Assembly: GCA_936450465.1 (NCBI GenBank)
Contig: OW388289.1
Coordinates: 66,586,420-66,650,419 of the forward strand
Source of the DNA: Gibbula magus
Lineage: Eukaryota; Mollusca; Gastropoda; Trochida; Trochidae
Reading direction: 5' to 3'
Length of the DNA: 64,000 bases
The position numbers were made by a program, and so were the translations under genes. The notes under the pieces are model-generated. The model was not told the origin of the DNA. It saw only the letters and a program-made list of their open reading frames with translations, and ran no database searches. Positions within the stretch are counted from its first letter, which is position 1; the number at the start of each line of letters is the position of its first letter. Of this stretch, positions 23,291 through 36,347 are shown piece after piece.

Positions 23291-24329
23291 TATTAATCAT
23301 AAAAAGCAAATTTGAGAAACAAAAAATGCCAGAAACCTAAATATAAATGTAAATCCTCAAAATAAGTACTGTCATACATAATTTATATCCAAACACTCTC
23401 TAAATGAGAAAAGAAAAAAAGAGCTAAAAACGTGGTTATCCTATTTGTCAAGTGGATTTGTCCCTGTAAGAACTGACATACACACTAAATATAACGTATA
23501 TCTAAAAGTAGGATAATAAGGTTTGTGCTGACGTAGATAGAAAAAGGCGATCTTTAATGTTTTTAGTTGTTTGTAAAGTTTATGAGTAGTCGAAAGAACC
23601 GACACACACAACTTGTCTGTGATCATGTTCAAAGATGGAGAACTCGTCTTTTGAAAGCAATTTAGAATGAAATTTGAAAAAACAAACAAGTTCCAATCTC
23701 GTTTTCAAAGTAGCTCCGAGAAAGAACATTTTCGATATATATATATACTTGGTAAAATGTCTTTTTATGTAAACAACTATTTTTTAAATTTCGATTTTAC
23801 AGATTACGCAAGGAAGTTTTCATGTTCACTCCTTATTTAACAAACAGTGTACAACTATCTATATAAAACTACACACCATTATTTTAATCCTACATATCTT
23901 AAGATTTTGGGTTGATTCAGTGGTTGTTTGCATGTAGTATCTAAATGTGTATTTTATCTTTTTTCTTAGTTCGTGAAAACAGCATTTGCAATTAGCAATA
24001 CAACTTCCCGAGCAAGAAGATACCTCTGGACTTGCTGTAACTTGATGCATTGTTGTGCCTTCACAGATGGGTGTAAGGTTGTGACATATTCGAATATCCT
24101 CATCACAAATATCGATTAAGAGGTTTATAAACATAATTCAACAGATTAAGACACACTTGTGCCATCAACATAGAGTTTAAAATTAATTTGAAGTATATAA
24201 CTATTTAATATCAAATTTCTTGTCTAGGGGTAAAGTTAGATGAACAATTATTTTTCCCAAAGATTCCAGTAATGTTATATCTGTATGAGAAATAAGCAAA
24301 TATGATACGATACAACATGTAGACGGGAC
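23291..24329. other. Non-coding, nothing recognised
   Basis: Short open frames only; no domain seen. Confidence 0.4.
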
Positions 24330-24549
24330 GAAAATCTCACCGACATCAAACCGAGAAAACCTTTAGTTATCCAACTAATGCAAGGTAAAAACGTATCTTA
24401 CCACACGACTCTCCCGCCAGTCTTGGCCTTGCTGAATGAATGAAAATCTCACCGACATCAAACCGAGAAAACCTTTAGTTATCCAACTAATGCAAGGTAA
24501 AAACGTATCTTACCACACGACTCTCCCGCCAGTCTTTGCCTTGCTGAAT
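24330..24549 (+). repeat. 112-bp tandem duplication
   Basis: 24330-24441 and 24442-24549 are identical except for one base (tcttggcc / tctttgcc). Near-identity implies a recent duplication or gene-conversion event. Confidence 0.95.
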
Positions 24550-27500
24550 TATGTGTTAACCATTCAGCTTAACTATTACTTATTGATGCTTGACGTATAG
24601 AGGAAGACATAAGAAGCCGATAATATGCCCATCTTAACGTTGTTTTATTTGTTGAATGACACATGATTATAAAAACCTGAAATGCAGTATTGAAATGGAG
24701 TATATGTCTAAACTAATTCACTAAAACCGTAACCCTCTTATAAACTTTAGCTAAATGATGTTTTGTGACCAGTTTATTTAGTTCGTGTCTGCGATTGCAA
24801 TTTGCCTATATGATATATATTTCGTTTCACTTTGGAGTATTTGTTTCATGATGAATTACCATTCTCCGTTCAACTCTACAAAGTCTCCCCCAACATCTCA
24901 TGATGGTATAATCAAACTACTAAGACAATAAATGTACTATGTTCTCATAGAACATCGGTCTAACAAAACGTGCCATTCCATTAGACTGTTTACTTTCCTG
25001 ATTGTTTACATGACCGGGTTGTTCTATACCTTGGTGTATTTACAGCAGAATATACAACAGACGTCTGGTTAATGGGAAAGGAAGGAAGGAAGATCATCTA
25101 TAACTGATATTAAATACACAGACAGATTCTGTCCTCGAGATGTATACACAGGAAATTCTGTCTTTAACTTTGTTCTTAACAGCTCTAATGTAAATTTGCC
25201 CGATTTCATAGAGTGTTACAAGTGCTAGTATCATTGACGCCCTCGCATCGATTTGCCGGGAGAAATCGGCATTGCAATGATCGTTAGTCCCAAGACATTG
25301 ACAATTCTGGTCAGTTTACCAACGGGGATGGTTAATAAGCTTGTTTCAAATGCAGTAAATGATCAATCAATGACGATAATGATTCGACCCTGTATCTCAA
25401 GGCAGGTGGTACTAGTTGTCAGAGACTGATTATTGGGGAATTTATTGTCTAGCAAACAAAATGCATATGGTCTTGGGAGTTGTCATACTAAATATACGTT
25501 AGTACTTGTGTTTAGTCTTTAGCCCTAACATGGCCATTTGCTAAATTCCAATCACTCTGCATACACATTAGCAAGACTTCATCAATCTCTCGTTTTATAT
25601 GAAATACACTCAGGAACCCTCGGTATTAATACAGAAAACCAAATATATTTGGCCACGGATTAAATTTTCCGTAGCCAGCAGACGGTAACAGTGGTGCTTC
25701 TTTTCTGTACATTGTGATTCCTTCACCTTAATATTTTATATAACCTCGAGTGATTCTTTTTCGGACGCTTAAGACACAAAACAATGTTGACAATAAACTT
25801 GTTTTAAAATTAATAAATAGTACACTTCACCTATGTTTGCGCATGAGCTTTATCTAAATTAAATTGGAGACAATTTGTCGGGGAAAATGTTTTGATGACT
25901 CTGTCTTATCCCTTTTAGTGAGTTCATCCAGAATTTCGACGGTCAGCTAGTGAATGCCGTTTACGGACATTTGATTGGTCGAAACTAATTAGGGATATCC
26001 CAAGCTATTTACGGAAATTCCGTTGACCTCGAATATTACTTTAATGCAAAGACAACGTAGCTAATTTGTCAGCAGCCGGGAAGATTTGTTCAAATTATCA
26101 AAATACGGACTTTTTCATAGCATGCACATTTAGTTTAAAATAAAAATCGATTTAAAGCTTGAAAGTGAAGTTTATATGATATTACAAATCCAAGGAAGTT
26201 TCACATGAAGCATGTTATTCTGACGGCTAGCGGAGACCTCTCCTTCGTCTTGATGATGTTACATTGCTACAAATACCTACTCTAATGGGAGCCGTCCTAA
26301 AACCAAGTCCGTCCGAAAACCAAGTCCTTATATAACTTTGATCTACATAAAGTAGAATGTTTCAGGAGAAAATGTAACGAAGCCTGATTAATCCCGTATA
26401 CCATGACAAATAGATGATGACACTAACATAGCTGTCATAATTCAATAATGTGTATGGAACTCTATTCAAGGTATCAACTGGAGGGAAATGCCAAAGGAAA
26501 ACGATATTGGCACGATAAGCTATGTTTCCTTAACCTACTGCACGAAACCTAAGTTAACGAATAAGCACAAATTGGTGCAATGTTAAATTACACTAAGGTT
26601 GACTTTCGTTGAAGGTTGTTTGTTTTTGCACATCAAGGAACATGGGTTTAATCTCTATTCGAAATTTTACATTATTAAAGGTCTCAGTGAATATATCTTT
26701 TATAAAACCAGTATTACTTTTTTCATGTCTGATCGTGTTACAATTCAACCGGAATTCCATTTGGAAAGAGCAAGACCACATTACAAAGCATAAGGATCAC
26801 TAAGCATAAGGATGGTTGTTATCCGATTTTATTGAATGTCAGGCGAGGCTTCACAGTCTAATAGAGAAACTCCTAAATGTCATTTATAAAGAACATCTAC
26901 AATTCGTAAGTCAAACAAATGTTGTGGACTTAGGGATGTATCCCATTTGCATATGTGTCTGTTTGTCAACTAAGTAGAAACTAGCATCACTTAAAAATGA
27001 TTTGGAAACTGTACTTGACCTGTACATAAGAAACTAATTTCCTCACGAATCCATTCAAAGTGAGTGCACGTGCAGCGAATTTAAATCTTACATTTCAATA
27101 ACGTGTTGATACACCTGTATTCCCGACTTCGTAATCACATTAATTACCAGGGCTGTGTTAGCATCATGTCCTGTTCTTTATTGGTAATACATACACTGAT
27201 CTGTACTGCAAAGGAAAATAAAGTTTATATTTAAGAAAATGACTCCTTCAAAGTTTTTGACATTTAGCGAATGAAGCAAGAATGTGTTGCACTTCACGAC
27301 GGTGACTGACGAGTTAACCCATACCTACCTGCCTATCTGCCATACCGCATTGTCAACAGCTCAGCGAAACGTTGTGTTGATGTTGTCACAAAAGGTGCAG
27401 TTTAGTTTAATTTTAAACGCTGTTAAAAGACAAACTAATAGTTTAAAATATCCAAGGTAAACCGGTAGACAGGACACGTTATCACATCAGTTCGTTATCG

Positions 27501-28273
27501 GGGTATTTGGGCAGACCGCCAATGCAATACACATTTGTATTCACATTGGTCGAAATAGACCACATAAACACAGCAAGATATGTCATTTCAGTGAAAATGT
27601 CCACATGTCATCATGACCACAGTCACTATATCTTTCATCACAGGTAACGTGGCCATTATTTAAGAAATAGAAGACGAGTTGGCGTGCTTTATCGTTGAAT
27701 AAAACATAGCAGAGGGCATAATACCCGAAGGGCGCAGCTATGGTATATTCTCGCTCTACATAGGTCCATGAAACTTGGTTAATTTTATTAGTTACATCCA
27801 GGATAGAAGATATAACAAAGAAGATATCTCAAAGTATATATGGCTTTGAGAGTTGATATTGTACAATGCCAAGACACAATGCGTCGACATCGTCATTTAC
27901 ATGACTAACATATTCTCTTTCCACAGAGGTTACTCCCTTCAGATTTCCGATCCTAACCTCTGTTCTACATGGCCCGAATTCGAAATGGAGTGTCCTGATT
28001 GGTTGCAATAATTATTGAATCTGACAGTTGGAAATGAAACGTCATAATGATAAAATAAACGTAACATGAAGTTGTCTCGTTTAATATGCTATTTTATTTT
28101 GTGAAAATAATTGATCATAAACATGCTGATAAATAAAGGGGACTTAATACGACTTGATGTGTTTCTTGTTAAGGCAACTAAGGAAGAATGATTTTGGATC
28201 ATAAATAGACATTCACCTTTCGAATAAATAAAACGCTTTGATAAAAGTAAACTTCGACAAGCCTCGGAGATAT
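24550..28273. other. Non-coding, nothing recognised
   Basis: 3.7 kb without a supportable gene. It includes a (GGAA)n stretch near 25078-25094. Confidence 0.4.
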
Positions 28274-28712
28274 AGAGAATCTCACCCAAATGCCTTCTGA
28301 TATCAAATATGTCAACGTGAGTTGAAAAAAAGTTGCAAATATCCAACGACTGCCGAGGATATTTTCACATTTATCAACGAGTGTTGATGTATTTGATATC
28401 AGAAAACACGAAGGTGAAATTCTAATTATCATGCAAAATCATTCTGTATCGCGTGTTAATGACAATTGTATAGCTCTGACCATAGCACTGCCATTTGACT
28501 TCATATATGTGGTGATGTCGCAACATTTTGTACGTCGAGTTTATTGGTCATATAATTGTGGTGTCATACCTCGATTATGTAATTGTGATTGTCATGTAGT
28601 TGACGGTAGCAGGGCATTGTACAAAATCTACTGTCAAAATGATATATCCAAGAAGATACCGTTTGATCTCCCACAAGCAATATCTCCCGTGGAATACAGT
28701 TGAGGATGATAG
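28274..28712 (+). repeat. Two-module hairpin element, copy 2
   Basis: The hairpin arms (28274-28322 and about 28371-28422) carry 'ctgatatcaaatatgtcaac' and its inverse. Module 2 runs from 'aattatcatgcaaaatcatt' to 'gttgaggatgatag'. A loose extra copy of the arm ('tgtatttgatatcagatgag') sits at 28738-28757, suggesting a further partial element. Confidence 0.75.
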
Positions 28713-28765
28713 ATGTTCCTTTTTGATTTTTTGTAGATGTATTTGATATCAGATGAGATTCCTCG

Positions 28766-29467
28766 TTTGTAGCTAATGTCCTCCGCGAGATGTTAAGTAA
28801 TGCAGAATTTGTTCGTCAGTAAGCTATGCTATCAAGGTCAATACATGTATACAATGTAATTGGGCCTTGTAAAATGTTTCCAGAGACACTGGCGCAACGC
28901 TTATAACAGGTTAGTGATATTGGTCCATTATATCACATATTGATAATTTTATCTTTTGCTTAAGTAATTGCGAATTGTGTTTAGGCATGTTTAATATTGA
29001 ATCCGCTCATATGGAATAGTTATCTCTTCCCATTCCCACAACTTTGGCAAACAATTCTTGTTATCAGGTTTAATTCTTAATACATAAGTGTAGGTCATCC
29101 TCTCAACTACATTATACATGACAAAATATGGTGTGTACAGTGAAAGTAAGTAGTTTTAACACCTCTGATATACTGCATGATAAATAAAACTTGCTAAATA
29201 AGTTTACAATCCAATGTTGACACGAGGAATTACATGTAGCTTTATTTGGATTACTACGATATTCTGAAGGTAAATGTTTGAGGGGATCTATTTTCATTTG
29301 GGACACACAAGTAGGAAATGGAAATAGCAATCCCAAATATTACCTTTACCACAGTGCAAACAAAATCTATCACTTCTGTTTTGAAGTCCCTTCATGAATA
29401 CATTGATATGATCAGATTATAAATTCTAAAAATAATTTAATCACATTTTCCCAATAAAGGAATGTCT
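28766..29467. other. Non-coding, nothing recognised
   Basis: No gene or repeat supported. Confidence 0.4.
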
Positions 29468-30060
29468 TTTATCTTTCTTTACAGTAAAATACTCGTTTTT
29501 GATTGGCTAACGGTCGTTACGTTTTTTTTACCTGTGTACCCCATCAGTCTCACGGTGTATAAATTCCATGTACCCCGCTGCCATAGTAACAGCTCCTATC
29601 TAAGAGTAGGTGTCGCATTATGGTCAGATGACGTTATAAAATGATGCACGCGGTGTACGGATATTTCAACATTTCGATCAGCTGTTTACGAGTCTATTAA
29701 TTGCAAACTTATGTTCGCCTTATTGCTTGGTTTGAAAACAAATCTTATTTTGCATTGCTTACACACTCAATTAAACTAACATTAACTCGTTTTAAGGCAT
29801 TTTAAAAGCTTTTAACATTTCAGTCGAGACGGATAACGCCATCTTGTTTACGTTTAGGGTCAAGGTCATTCAAGCGCTATTAGCTGATCAGTCACTCGCA
29901 GTCAAAACGCGTATACTATAATAATACTAATTTTATTGACATGACGGAAAGATAAAAACGTTGTATACTTCTCCCTAGGGTAATACGGTCTCATATGCCA
30001 TCTTTGTACCAGTGTCATCATGAGATCGTATTACCCACGTGAGAAGCATGCAACTTATAA
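29468..30060 (+). repeat. Dispersed foldback repeat, copy B
   Basis: High-identity direct copy of 755-1395. It is about 45 bases shorter, mainly because the distal hairpin arm is partly deleted (after 'ctttgtaccagtg' it jumps to 'tcatcatgagatcg'). Confidence 0.85.
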
Positions 30061-31739
30061 TGTACCATCAAGTTCATGGCGTATTTACAAATCCCGACTT
30101 TTTAGTGTTCAAGCTGTTCTAAAATAGTTGTACCTTATTGCAACTAAGACTTAACATATGGCTTTTGAATTAAATCCGAACTCTCTAACAAGTTAATATT
30201 GCCTGGAACCGAATCCCCATTGCAGCCTTCACTGCAATTATTATTTTCCAATGATATTCCAATGCAAATGGGAAAAATCTCCCCATGATTTACTTCTTTT
30301 GATCTGTGCAAGATGCAATCAGGGATATAGCTGGAGCCAAGCTTTAATCTACTTCTTTTATATGGGAGTTTCTCCTTCCAGACTCGCCGTAAAGAAGCAT
30401 GGTTGCCTGGTCACAAGTGCCAACCTCAGAGTGAACTCGGATAAAGCTGCTTAGGCTTGGTACTTAATAGCAATATTAACATATTAAAAGAGGATGCTGT
30501 TTCTATATGAACTTCTTGGTATTAATCAAGCTGACGGGTAGAGTATTTTCGAGTACTCTTTAATCGACATGTTTATTTCCTAGTAGTTATTATTGATTTT
30601 CTGTTGGCATTGTCGTGAGGGCGAAAAGTTGAAAAACGACTGTATTTGACGTGGTCCGATTTATCTCTTTAAAAGATGTTTTATAGTGATATGAATTTGA
30701 ATATAGTTTAAGGTTTGATAATACACACTCAATTCACCATGTATAAAACCTTAAGATTAAATATCGTTCACAATTGTTTAAAGAATTCCTAACGTAAATC
30801 AAAACGGTTAAATGTTCATAATTTGTATTTCTTGTTACTTGTTAACAGTTAACGCAACCATACATGTATTAATGATTTCAACGTTTCCGAAAGTGATAAT
30901 ATCGTGGTTTGTATTTGCAGCCCGTCGACGTTTAGGTTAAGTGATTTATTGGAGGATATTCAATAAAGCTTCCATACGCTTCATGTATGACAATGTCCGA
31001 ATATTATTCGGCGTGATGCAACTGGACGTGGGAGCGGATGTCTCTTATACAGCCATTTGGATCTACCAAATAGGAACATTTTACTGATGAATACTAATTT
31101 CAATCTTAGGAACAAGAGAAAGAAAATTTAAAACTGTATTGCATGAAACGTTAATACCTATTTCATCACATTCAACAACAGTTATCTTTAACGAAATGAA
31201 AGTTGAATTAAGTATAATCACGAATCACATAAAGTGAGTCACTTTTATACATAAACCCTCCAATTCAAAAACATAAGACTTAAAAGTAAATCGTCATAGG
31301 TCGGCAGCTAACGTAACAATGGCTAACCGTGCGTCTTGATACGACAGAAATTAATATTTTAATTATTCGAAGTATAGATGACAGCCTCAATTAAGAACTT
31401 CAAATAATTTTACAAATCTATCTCAGTTGTGTACAACTTTATCGGTTGTAGCCACTTCCAACGAACAATTTGCATGTCATCTTTGATAAACATGTACATG
31501 GCATCTTGAAATGAGGAAATATTACCAACCCTAGGCTTTCGGATTAACAACATATCACAATTAAAAAAAACAAGAAAGTAAACAATTACCCATGGCAATG
31601 AATAATGAATCATCAATCATCATCGAGACAATACTTATCTATTCAATCGTACATTCATCAATAAATGGAATTCACAATCACTGTTCATTGATACTATTCA
31701 AAATGCCAAATCATAACGTCATTTGAAGAAGTCACTCAC
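30061..31739. other. Non-coding, nothing recognised
   Basis: A 67-codon frame at 30251-30454 (+) has no recognisable domain. Otherwise AT-rich spacer. Confidence 0.35.
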
Positions 31740-31935
31740 CTTGAAAGTATAACTCAAGCAAGCATAACTTGATGTACTGTTGGCAGAGCTATCGAGAGCG
31801 CGATATTACTGCCGCTAGTCTTGAAGGAACTGGTGCCCAGCGCTGCAGTGGACTGTTTATTGACTGGATGGCGAAGGCAGCTGTTCGGTGCTCGCCCCTG
31901 CGATTGTCTTCATCGACCCACAGAGGAGAGCTTCC
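31740..31935 (-). other. Candidate 5' untranslated exon ending in a splice donor
   Basis: On the minus strand this block is clearly richer in G and C than its surroundings and ends 'ctttcaag|gtgagtga', close to the consensus donor. No long frame is open across it. It lies 21 kb upstream of the receptor start codon on the same strand, and a good acceptor exists at 10701. It could be the first exon of that gene, but nothing else links them. Confidence 0.35.
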
Positions 31936-32061
31936 AAGGGATTAGTTGACTGTTAAGTATTTACACTAATACAAAATGTATTGGAACAATAGGGTCGTGA
32001 TGTTTGAGAGGGCGAGAGAGGGAGGAACTGATATGAAAGGGAGGATAGAACCTGTAGACAA

Positions 32062-32682
32062 AGAGAACCTCACTCAAGTTTGGTTCTGATATCAAATATA
32101 TCAACACGAATTGAACAAAGTTAGAATATCCGAGGCTTTTTTTAAAACTTTTATCAACGAGTGTTGATATATTTGATATCAGAAGATACCAGAGCGAAAT
32201 TATATTTATCATCCATAATAATAATAATGAGTGGATTTATATAGCGCTAAATGTTCCAGGCACTAAGTGTCTGCTCTAAGCGCAATATGAAGTATGTACA
32301 GTATTTACAAAACAAAGGGAAATGGTAATCTAGCAGTGGTAGTATTTTTTTAACAGGTATGTCTTTAAGTGAGATTTGAAGTTCTCAAGGGTTGGGGACC
32401 CAAAATCATTCTTTATTACTTGTCAAAGACAAGTGTACATCTCCGAGAACAGCACTTCAATTTGATTTCCAATGCGATGATGTCGTACCATTGTAACATC
32501 AATATGTTTATTGGCCATTGAATTGTGATCCCATTACTCGATGATGTAAACGCATGTTGATGTCATGTAGTTGACGGTGGCATCGGATTGTTCTAAATGT
32601 TCTGTCAAAACGATATCTCTTAGGAGATACCGTTTGATCTCACACCAGCACTATCTCGTGTAAGACAGTTTTGGATGATATA
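32062..32682 (+). repeat. Two-module hairpin element, copy 3 (interrupted)
   Basis: The arms carry 'ctgatatcaaatatatcaac' and 'gttgatatatttgatatcag'. Module 2 is split after 'atttatcatcc' by a 187-base insertion and resumes at 'aaaatcattc' (32402), ending 'gttttggatgata'. Confidence 0.8.
32215..32401 (+). mobile_element. SINE-like insertion inside the hairpin element
   Basis: It begins (ATA)n 'atgagtggatttatatagcg' and contains an 'agcgctaaatg ... aagcgc' inverted pair typical of a widely distributed short-repeat tail. Comparison with the uninterrupted copies places both junctions precisely. Confidence 0.7.
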
Positions 32683-32689
32683 TACAAAT

Positions 32690-33800
32690 ATGTATAGGAA
32701 AATGTGGGCTGAGAAAGATAGCGGGGCTGATATGATATGGAACACACTTACATACACACTGACTTTAGGATCAATGTTTGTTGAAGGGGTTTGAGAGAAA
32801 TAGGGAACACGGTGTCGATATTATTAAGTAGAATATTATTACAAACATACGAACATGCATCGAATACCTTTTTGTTGGAGGAGTGTAAGAGAATATATAG
32901 ATATGGGACAGTTTGGGCTGGAGAACTTTAGACAGACTACAGACAGACAGAATGTATCGATGTGATTGGTACACTATACTATAATGTAGGCTTAGATAAA
33001 TTTATTGGAAACTATGGATTGTAGGGGTTTGATGTGGTAAATAGGATGGTACTGATGTGATTCCTAAAATAGCATTCAGAGGCATGCGAACATCAACATG
33101 GTAGGTTTAGGTTTGACGAGTTTGCTGGAGACAGGACGGAAGGTACTGATATGACGGGAAACACACCACAGACACATACACATATATTGGAACATTATGG
33201 GTAGATGTGATATAGAAAGGAAGGTGTCGATATGACAGGGAACACACTACAGACACATATACAAATATATTGGAACATTGTGGGTAGAGGTGTTATAGAA
33301 AGGAAGGTGTCGATATGACAGGGAACACACTACAGACACATATACAAATATATTTGAACATTGTGGGTAGATGTGATATAGAAAGGAAGGTGTCGATATG
33401 ACAGGGAACACACTACAGACACATATACAAATATATTGGAACAGTGTGGGTAGAGGTGTTATAGAAAGGAAGGTGTCGATATGATCCTGTGGATAGAATT
33501 TTTAGACATGCATATATATTGGAACATTGGAGTTGGAAGAGTCTGAGAGAGGCATAGGGAGGTAGGGATTATAGAATGTACATGCATAAATACATACTGG
33601 TACATTGTGGTTGAAAGGGTGATAAAGAAAGGGCGTTGTCGATATTCTAGATATACAGAGACGTATTGGGACAACATTGGTTTTTGGGGATTGAGGTATA
33701 AAGAAAATAAGCTACTTATATGATAGGTACAATGCATTATAGAATGTATAGATACAGAAACATCTATTGTGACCTTGGTTTTTGGTAAAGTTTATGTGAT
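32690..33800 (+). repeat. Minisatellite, about 83-bp unit
   Basis: Clear units start 'aggt.ctgatatgac'/'aggtgtcgatatgac' at 33141, 33222, 33305, 33388 and 33471 (spacing 81-83). Flanking DNA from about 32700 to 33800 has decayed versions of the same words (cacactacagacacat, tattggaacattg, gatatgat), so the array was once longer. Confidence 0.85.
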
Positions 33801-35324
33801 AAGAGATGATGGTGGACGTGTTAATGATTGGGAAGTAGGAAACTACATACAAACTACAGAGGTATGCCGAGGGATGACGGAATACATGTAAGATACATGA
33901 TTGCTAAAATAAACATGGGTGTAGTACTAATAAGTATGGTATGTAGTATGGAATGCATATCTCAAGTAAACCCTTTTCATTGTCGTTACAAACCCACATG
34001 ACAAATCATCGTTATGTAATTTAAGTAATGTTTACTTAGGATTATATATTCTTGAATACGTAACGACATCCGTCATATACGTGGTAATTGATTCGTATCT
34101 TTCACATGTTTCGGGAAATATTTCCTGTGAAAATGTATCACATCGACTATCTACTTTCCAGCCATGGTTACTGCAATGTTGTTAATTTTCTCTTGGCTCA
34201 TTATCATGTTAGGACATTAGGGATTTGTAAAGTTTAAATCCAATTACAGACAGTAAACACATTTACAACAAGCTCTTAGTTTATGGTAATTGCACAGTTT
34301 GGTCACTTAACCCAATTTGCATGAAGTAGCAACTAAGAGATAATCCCCTTTGACATTAAGAAAACTAGAGCGATGGGCTCTGTAGTTTTCAGGGTGTGTA
34401 TGCTTTCTTATTTTAGGTTGACGACTTGCTATCTCTGCTATCCTTACGTTGTCATACTGATCTACCTGTCCAACAGCCATGGAAGCATTTCGCTGGAGCA
34501 GAACCAAACTTGTGTTATTGATATAATTGTGTTAATCAAAACCCTTCATCATTCCACAAGCTTTGCATTGTGTATTTTCCACAATCTGAAGATATACACT
34601 TATTTTTCGAAGATGTCTTTTACAAATCATGTGGGAACGGTGGGATCATTTTCTGATAACTCTTGCTAATTTAAAAGGTTTAAGTTGGTTAGCTTTATGC
34701 TACGTTAATTTATGTAACCTACATTGTTGTCAATAATAATATTGACAATAATATTGACAATATGGTGATTGACTTCCAATTATCTCTTTTTCAAAATGTT
34801 TTAGTTAACACATAAGCATTATATGGAATCGTTATGTGATGAAACCTTGATATTAGTTCAACACTGTAAATAGTAACATAGTTCTGTCCAACAGTAAGGT
34901 TACATCCTAAGGCGATACGAGGAATTGAACTAAAATACCCGGAGTTCAGGAGTTCAAGGAGGTCAGCCTATAAAGGCATATTCCTACAGACGATATTCCA
35001 AGATCTGAATTGTGTACCTTTGCTTTACTGTATTTCAAACAATTTACGAGTGGATCCCATGATAAAACCAATGAGTTACCCAACAAACCAACTTACAAAA
35101 TTACACAATGAACTTGAACAATATAATGTTTCTGTTGTTATAATTACTATTGTAAACAGATGCATTTGATGTTAACTTAAAAAACATGTATCGAAATTAG
35201 TTCGGGATATTGATAACAGCACTGAGGACGATGATAAAAAATAAAGACATTTGATAAATATGACTTTATTTTGATATATGGTTTAAAGTTGCACGTTTAT
35301 GTAAGAGATGTTGGACCTTTTTAC
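33801..35324. other. Non-coding; short (ATATTGACAATA)n at 34722-34762
   Basis: Three near-identical 'aataatattgacaat' units at 34722-34762. The rest shows no supportable feature. Confidence 0.45.
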
Positions 35325-35785
35325 CTGAAATTGAAAATTTACAAAGTTTTACTGTTTTGTGTTAAACATTAATATTTGTGTCAATTAAGCTCACGATTAT
35401 CACTGTGTGATAGAAATACAATTCAGCAACAAAATTCACTCCCTAAAAATCATATTTATACAGGATTATTGGAATAATAATCTGAAAAAACCCATGAGGA
35501 ATTGTTGAATTTCAACTGCAAGGGGAATAATTCTTACTCAATATGCACGACCGTTTCCCCTTAAAATAGATTAAGGAGCAAAATAACAAAATATACCTCT
35601 TTATTATAAACGAATACTATATTTCACAATTATAATACAATGATTTTATTATCATATTTCTAGACAGTTATTAAAGTTACTAATGTGCATGACGAACACT
35701 GTTACTGAAAATGTACACTAAGGATACACTGCTATAGGGCTAAATAAATCTGACAACTGAGGATGCTCAGAAACAACGGTACACG
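35325..35785 (+). repeat. 450-bp dispersed repeat, copy 1
   Basis: Co-linear with 48315-48810. Shared strings include 'gttaaacattaatatt', 'ttactcaatatgcacg.ccg', 'tatttcacaattataataca', 'atgattttattatcatattt' and 'ctgacaactga.gatgctca'. Both copies lie near LINE remnants of one family. Confidence 0.8.
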
Positions 35786-35989
35786 TTACAAACATTATTA
35801 ACTTAGAACTTATTAACAAACAACTAAACATTTGTCGCATACCATGGGGAGAGATCCGAAATTTACCTTGTCACGAATGATGTAAAGCAAGGTAGAATTA
35901 TATAAATATCCTCTTTGTATTTTCCGATCTATTGGGACATATGGTTCTAGACTACATCCAGTCACGTGTGTTGAAATATGGCTCAGAAT

Positions 35990-36265
35990 GATTCTTAAAA
36001 CTAGTCTCTATGGCTTTAGCAGATATCAAAGACCATCAAACCGACATATTGTACAATGTCTTGATAAGAGATGCTCACCAGCACCTATCATTGCAAACCT
36101 GGGGTTATGGTCGGTTATATCGATAAATGTAAATTTCCCTGTCCTCCGGCGACTGTGTAACATTTGGTATAACAACTTGCAAAGCATATATTTTGTGATG
36201 CTGTTACAAACTCAAGACAAATCTTTTATTCGCACGAAGGCCATCGACCCATATATAAGGATACA
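35990..36265 (+). pseudogene. LINE fragment (C-terminal part of ORF2-like protein)
   Basis: One frame reads IVQCLDKRCSP and then ANLGLWSVI. This matches the segment at 46608-46790 (IVQRLDKRSS ... ) and the region after the RT domain in molluscan LINEs, where a '..LGLWS..GYIDK.KL.FL' block is common. The nucleotide match to 46608-46790 ('attgtaca.tgtcttgataa', 'acatatattttgtg') supports a shared family. No start, stop or RT motif survives here. Confidence 0.55.
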
Positions 36266-36347
36266 TATATACAGTAGTAGATACATAGAATATACATATA
36301 GAATAATATAACTAGTGACATATAGGGCATGATTAGACACATAGTAA

